Source: Liolophura sinensis (Eukaryota > Mollusca > Polyplacophora > Chitonida > Chitonidae). From it: 64,000 bases of DNA. The stretch covers positions 21,291,295-21,355,294 of the forward strand of contig NC_088298.1 in the NCBI RefSeq assembly GCF_032854445.1, in the 5' to 3' direction. The notes under the pieces were generated by a model, which ran no database searches, was not told the origin of the DNA, and saw only the letters and a program-made list of their open reading frames with translations. Each line of letters opens with the position of its first letter. Within the stretch, counting starts at the first letter, position 1. Below are positions 63,901 through 64,000 of the stretch, piece after piece. The position numbers and the translations under genes were made by a program.

Positions 63901-63975
63901 CTGAAGAACAGCCAGTAATGTTTGTTTATCCGAATTGGAGTCAGACTTCGCGGCTGCAGACATGGGAGCTGCCAT
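48801..63975 (-). CDS. TAF5: TAF5, TFIID subunit 5 (5' part; 14 exons, 3' end not in window)
   Basis: Seen: 14 exons joined in consistent phase, 1,479 nt = 493 codons, with no internal stop. Exons, 5' to 3': 63975-63877, 60466-60354, 59514-59436, 58352-58274, 57898-57775, 56659-56541, 56209-56132, 55759-55662, 54648-54557, 53900-53781, 51842-51697, 50714-50577, 49777-49696, 48912-48801. Domains: LisH-like helix about residues 17-45; TAF5 NTD2 about 72-230 (contains LYPVFVHMYLELVFNEHE and FFEKFSKDQEEYY); basic/acidic linker about 231-300; WD40 blades from residue 335 (RVWS, RLWS, RLWA blade ends). Known: TAF5 is a nuclear scaffold of TFIID, its NTD2 assembles with other TAFs, and its propeller contacts the TAF6/TAF9 histone-fold pair. 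Odd: after exon 14 (ends FAGHLSDVD) the remaining four or so WD40 blades and the stop are absent. Only 25 bases lie upstream of the start codon, so the promoter is outside. The family call is very secure; completeness of the locus is not. Confidence 0.95.
49080..49205 (+). mobile_element. Diverged SINE tail in TAF5 intron 13
   Basis: CACCGCCGTCATTTAAGGTG, then AATATTCTTGAGTATGGCAT and TAAACACAAATGAAC followed by an A run. Old, truncated copy. Confidence 0.7.
49316..49736 (-). repeat. 107-bp tandem repeat, four copies of exon 13 donor region
   Basis: The words CTTACCTAAATCTGACGCTC and CAGAC-GGGAAGTTGT start at 49365 (one extra T), 49473, 49580 and 49691, so the period is 107-111 bp. The 49691 copy is the real TAF5 exon 13 donor (minus strand GATTTAG|GTAAG). 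The other three copies keep about 34 bases of exon end plus the donor. Copy 49365 has an altered donor, GTAAAG. Confidence 0.95.
49696..49777 (-). CDS. TAF5: TAF5 exon 13 (WD40 blade 2 end, blade 3 start)
   Basis: Codes (I)RLWSLKTWSNLVCYKGH then NFPVWSVRF. It closes blade 2 (RLWSL) and opens blade 3 (YKGHN-PVW). Acceptor TTCCCAG|TTCGC, donor GATTTAG|GTAAGT. Phase 1 in, phase 2 out. The last 34 exon bases and the donor are copied three more times in tandem downstream. Confidence 0.94.
49824..50061 (-). mobile_element. Main SINE family, near full length, in TAF5 intron 12
   Basis: Tail GATTGATGCTTTTACGCCAT at the low end, body with GCATTATGGTGGGAGGAAAC, B-box region GGACTTGAACTCACAGCGAC, and tRNA-derived head GGCGCTAGCGCGCTAACCAA at the high end. 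On the minus strand the order is head, body, tail. Confidence 0.9.
50430..50560 (-). mobile_element. Degenerate SINE-like segment just past TAF5 exon 12 donor
   Basis: ATTGATGTTTAATGCTGTAA, TTATGGGTGGAGGAAAAC and AAACCACCGACCATTGGCAA parallel the family's tail and body at low identity. It lies within 20 bases of the exon 12 donor. Confidence 0.5.
50577..50714 (-). CDS. TAF5: TAF5 exon 12 (WD40 blade 2)
   Basis: Codes (D)DVLERMMDDKSGSDCKT, LVGHSGPVYSICFSHD and RNYLISCSQDSS. The GHSGPVY and DRNYL words match TAF5 blade 2. Acceptor CTTGCAG|ATGATG, donor TCCA|GTAAGT. Phase 1 in and out. Confidence 0.95.
50788..50895 (-). mobile_element. Main SINE family, diverged 3' part, in TAF5 intron 11
   Basis: GTGTTTTACACCCACTCAAC, AATATTTCACGCATATGACG and AGCATTATAATGGGAGGAAA follow in the family's order; truncated after about 100 bp. 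The DNA between 50,896 and 51,389 is AT-rich with nothing recognised. Confidence 0.8.
51390..51535 (+). mobile_element. Main SINE family, 3' part with long (AAAT)n tail, in TAF5 intron 11
   Basis: CACTGTATAAGTGAAATATT, then CTTGAGTATAGTGTAAAACA and a long run of AAAT/AAATA repeats. Truncated copy. Confidence 0.85.
51697..51842 (-). CDS. TAF5: TAF5 exon 11 (WD40 blade 1)
   Basis: Codes (G)VTAVEVSDDSSLLGAGFA, DSYIRVWSTSPNKLRG and IKKNSELQLIDKEA. This is WD40 blade 1, with the GFADS--RVWS ending typical of TAF5. Acceptor GTTATAG|GGTGAC, donor GCAG|GTATTG. Phase 2 in, phase 1 out. Confidence 0.95.
51966..52128 (+). mobile_element. Main SINE family, 3' part, in TAF5 intron 10
   Basis: GGCTGTAAGTGGGAAGGTCT, then CCCCGGGCTGTGCCTGGTTT, ending GGCGTAAAACACCAGTCAAA and an AAATA tail. 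The tRNA head is missing. Intron 10 from 52129 to about 52540 has no recognised feature. Confidence 0.88.
52540..53790 (-). repeat. Diverged tandem repeat next to TAF5 exon 10
   Basis: A block such as CACAATCATCACTATCCTCT followed by GAAACTTTTCAAGAGTGTAA recurs near 52883, 53062 (partial), 53190, 53320, 53506 and 53628. An equivalent block at about 53768 (CACAATCACTCACCCCTGGT, then AGCTATTGAGGAATGTGTAG) is the exon 10 donor side itself. Spacing varies from about 120 to 190 bp, with T-rich stretches between. A weaker copy may lie near 52555. Confidence 0.65.
53781..53900 (-). CDS. TAF5: TAF5 exon 10 (propeller entry)
   Basis: Codes KDQDKIEKITAFREANKR then VKVGPDALPSICFYTFLNSYQ(G). LPSICFYTFLN-YQG is the conserved lead into the TAF5 beta-propeller. 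Acceptor ATATAG|GAAGG, donor CAGGG|GTGAGT. Phase 2 in and out. The donor side resembles the repeats in the adjoining intron. Confidence 0.94.
53972..54220 (-). mobile_element. Main SINE family, near full length, in TAF5 intron 9
   Basis: Tail at the low-coordinate end (AGTGTTTTATGCCATACTCA), body with TTATGGTGAGAGGAAACCAG, and a tRNA-derived head at the high end (GAACTCACAGTGATCGC, GCTGCGCTGGCACGCTAATC). Moderately diverged. Confidence 0.88.
54421..54480 (+). mobile_element. SINE 3' tail in TAF5 intron 9
   Basis: GAAATATTCTTGAGTATGGC, AAAACACCAATCAAATAAAT: the end of the family with its AAAT tail; the body is absent. Confidence 0.8.
54557..54648 (-). CDS. TAF5: TAF5 exon 9 (basic linker)
   Basis: Codes KKKAKKDPLLMKKAKNDP then NAPAVTRVPLPE(L). 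A lysine-rich run that could act as a nuclear localisation signal (inference) precedes the conserved DPNAP---R-PLPEL word. Acceptor ATTTCAG|AAAAAG, donor GAACT|GTAAGT. Phase 0 in, phase 2 out. Confidence 0.93.
54798..54977 (+). mobile_element. Main SINE family, 3' two thirds, in TAF5 intron 8
   Basis: Runs from CTTCCTCTCTGGCCGTATGT through AAGTGAAATATTCTTCAGTA and GGCGTAAAACACC to an AAATA-rich end. No tRNA head. The rest of intron 8 (54978-55661) shows nothing recognisable. Confidence 0.88.
55662..55759 (-). CDS. TAF5: TAF5 exon 8 (NTD2-linker)
   Basis: Codes (A)NKSKVYYGLLKEPDMSI then PIEEDEDAGDEDKPK. NKSKV-YGLLKEP is a TAF5 signature; an acidic stretch follows and leads into the lysine-rich linker. 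Acceptor TCCACAG|CGAAC, donor CCAAAG|GTAACG. Phase 1 in, phase 0 out. Confidence 0.95.
55893..56060 (-). mobile_element. Degenerate SINE-like segment in TAF5 intron 7
   Basis: Word order (GATTGATTGAGTGGTTTTAA, ATAATATTTAGCTTATATGG, AATAAACCACCAGCCACTGG) parallels the family's tail and body, but identity is low. It could be an old copy; this is partly inference. Confidence 0.45.
56132..56209 (-). CDS. TAF5: TAF5 exon 7 (end of NTD2)
   Basis: Codes (V)FDGVPRNKEQIVACSG then GMLGEALRE. FDG-PR-K-QI is conserved in TAF5; the following GGMLGEALRE corresponds to the variable loop after it. Acceptor GTTACAG|TATTTG, donor GAGAAG|GTGAGA. Phase 1 in, phase 1 out. Confidence 0.92.
56330..56465 (-). mobile_element. 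Main SINE family, diverged 3' part, in TAF5 intron 6
   Basis: ACTGGTGTTTTATGCTTCAA, then TCACTTATATAAC and AGCATAATGGTGGAAGG, match the family in order. It is truncated before the tRNA head and fills much of this short intron. Confidence 0.8.
56541..56659 (-). CDS. TAF5: TAF5 exon 6 (NTD2)
   Basis: Codes SSKFVIKMSRDSYNHVKRH then LQEKHMKMLLTIIQEHLFID. The SKFV--SRDSY--LKRHLQEK pattern is characteristic of TAF5. Acceptor TTTACAG|GTCAAG, donor GATG|GTATTG. Phase 2 in, phase 1 out. Confidence 0.95.
56716..56855 (-). mobile_element. Main SINE family, 3' part, in TAF5 intron 5
   Basis: Begins TTTTGATTGGTGTTTTACGC and continues with the CAGCATTATGGTGGGAGG and GGGCAGAGCCC words of the family. The tRNA head is missing, so the copy is truncated. 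The rest of intron 5 (56856-57774) is AT-rich with nothing recognised. Confidence 0.85.
57775..57898 (-). CDS. TAF5: TAF5 exon 5 (NTD2)
   Basis: Codes (A)IHFFEKFSKDQEEYYKED then LKKLSTVTKKEHMQGNLLMENF. It carries the conserved FFEKFS-DQE and TKKEHM words of TAF5 NTD2. Acceptor TTGTCAG|CCATAC, donor TTCAA|GTAAGT. Phase 1 in, phase 2 out. Confidence 0.95.
58274..58352 (-). CDS. TAF5: TAF5 exon 4 (NTD2)
   Basis: Codes VELSMILYPVFVHMYLELV then FNEHEKQ, one of the most conserved stretches of TAF5 NTD2. Acceptor CCACCAG|GTGGAG, donor AACAAG|GTAAAA followed by an A-rich tract. Phase 0 in, phase 1 out. Confidence 0.95.
58876..59245 (-). mobile_element. Second tRNA-derived SINE family (minus orientation)
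   Basis: The tRNA-like head at about 59150-59235 reads GGTGGCCTAATGGTGAGAGC and, further on, a B-box-like GGCATCAAACCCAGG on the minus strand. The other end carries GGGGTTTAACGTCGTACTTA followed by a TTTCAGTCATATGAC word. The body differs from the main SINE of this window, so it is a separate family. Lies in TAF5 intron 3. Confidence 0.7.
59436..59514 (-). CDS. TAF5: TAF5 exon 3 (NTD2 start)
   Basis: Codes (S)ENDPTLYEDFYIDLKNF then IESCLDVHK. This matches the start of the TAF5 NTD2 helical domain. Acceptor TTTCAG|TGAG, donor CATAAG|GTAAGC; phase 2 in, phase 0 out, 26 full codons. Confidence 0.94.
59565..59602 (+). mobile_element. SINE 3'-tail remnant
   Basis: Contains CTTGAGTATGATGTAAAACA, matching the conserved SINE end (CTTGAGTACGGCGTAAAACA) seen in the complete copies in this window. 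Only the tail survives. Confidence 0.6.
59690..59795 (-). mobile_element. tRNA-like SINE head fragment
   Basis: On the minus strand a tRNA-like A-box region (GTGGTTATAGGCACTGG) is followed by a B-box-like TGTTCAAACCCGG. It lacks a full acceptor stem and sits inside an intron, so it reads as a SINE relic and not a tRNA gene. Confidence 0.5.
60354..60466 (-). CDS. TAF5: TAF5 exon 2
   Basis: Codes ETEALLKQEAQIKDEDV and on to HALAAYK, completing the LisH helix and an acidic linker. The acceptor is TGACAG|GAAAC and the donor AAAAG|GTGGG, phase 0 in and phase 2 out. The acceptor is the last copy of a 37-bp tandem repeat that fills the adjoining part of intron 1, so the 3' splice site is itself repeated. 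Confidence 0.92.
60466..61240 (-). repeat. 37-bp minisatellite, 21 copies, carrying the exon 2 splice acceptor
   Basis: Anchors run from 60466 to 61206, exactly 20 x 37 bp apart, so 21 junction copies. On the minus strand each unit contains TTCTG-A/T-CAG|GAAA, the sequence that forms the real acceptor of TAF5 exon 2 and its first four bases. Units differ mainly at one A/T position inside the CAG-preceding triplet; the copy farthest from exon 2 reads TGATAG. Reading frames across the array are long only because the unit has few stops; this is not coding evidence. Confidence 0.97.
60467..63876 (-). other. TAF5: TAF5 intron 1
   Basis: About 3.4 kb. It holds the 37-bp minisatellite next to exon 2, a short 24-bp tandem repeat at 61601-61670, A-rich runs near 61785 and 62340, and otherwise AT-rich unique sequence. 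A somewhat GC-richer patch around 63,110-63,270 has no recognisable coding content. No gene or RNA could be supported here. Confidence 0.85.
61601..61670. repeat. 24-bp tandem repeat, about 3 copies
   Basis: TACCCAATCACACTAATCAA plus four variable bases is repeated three times head to tail inside TAF5 intron 1. The last copy is slightly diverged. Confidence 0.9.
63877..63975 (-). CDS. TAF5: TAF5 exon 1 (start codon, LisH start)
   Basis: 33 codons, MAAPMSAAAKSDSN onwards, ending FLRKNNLK. The start is the first ATG (63975-63973); a second in-frame ATG lies four codons later. TLLAVLQFLRKNNLK is the typical beginning of the TAF5 LisH helix. The donor is AAG|GTTAAT, phase 0. The N-terminus is much shorter than the long low-complexity N-terminus of vertebrate TAF5. 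Confidence 0.93.
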
Positions 63976-64000
63976 TTTCGAAAATTACCCTGAAACCAAA

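Overview
This is a eukaryotic genomic window, most likely from a mollusc (bivalve or gastropod). The reasons are a split, intron-rich TAF5 gene, many copies of a tRNA-derived SINE with a 3' end of the type common in mollusc genomes, and the absence of bacterial-style genes. The species cannot be fixed from sequence alone.

Left part (1 to about 46,740): one AT-rich satellite array with no supportable gene. The monomer is about 763-776 bp. I could place about 65 copies of an anchor word (ACTGTCCAGG and variants), and they define a higher-order repeat (HOR). Its standard form is five monomers plus one truncated 320-bp monomer, about 4,152 bp. Clean units start at 15,052, 25,587, 29,741, 34,180 and 38,331, with longer or rearranged versions at 681, 6,360 and 19,204. 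A 200-base N gap (10,823-11,022) interrupts the array. Two SINEs have jumped into it (31,232-31,508 and 45,330-45,583), both with target-site duplications. From about 43,040 the monomers become more divergent, and a strongly decayed one seems to run to about 46,945, so the true array edge is visible.

Middle (46,945-48,800): single-copy DNA with no recognised exon.

Right part (48,801-63,975, minus strand): the 5' part of TAF5, the WD40-repeat subunit of TFIID (and of SAGA-type complexes in many species). Fourteen exons can be read with consistent phase and GT/AG borders. They join into 493 codons, from the start methionine at 63,975 through the LisH motif, the TAF5 N-terminal domain (NTD2), a lysine/acidic linker and the first three WD40 blades. 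The rest of the beta-propeller and the stop codon are not in the window. Either intron 14 contains the whole satellite array, or the assembly joins TAF5 to the array wrongly, or the gene is broken.

Most TAF5 introns carry copies of the same SINE family. The most unusual point is that three introns hold tandem repeats that include the neighbouring exon's splice site: 21 copies of a 37-bp unit carrying the exon 2 acceptor, four copies of a roughly 107-bp unit carrying the exon 13 donor, and a decayed 120-190-bp array that resembles the exon 10 donor region. The satellite monomer also contains a segment closely resembling the SINE 3' end, which suggests a shared origin.
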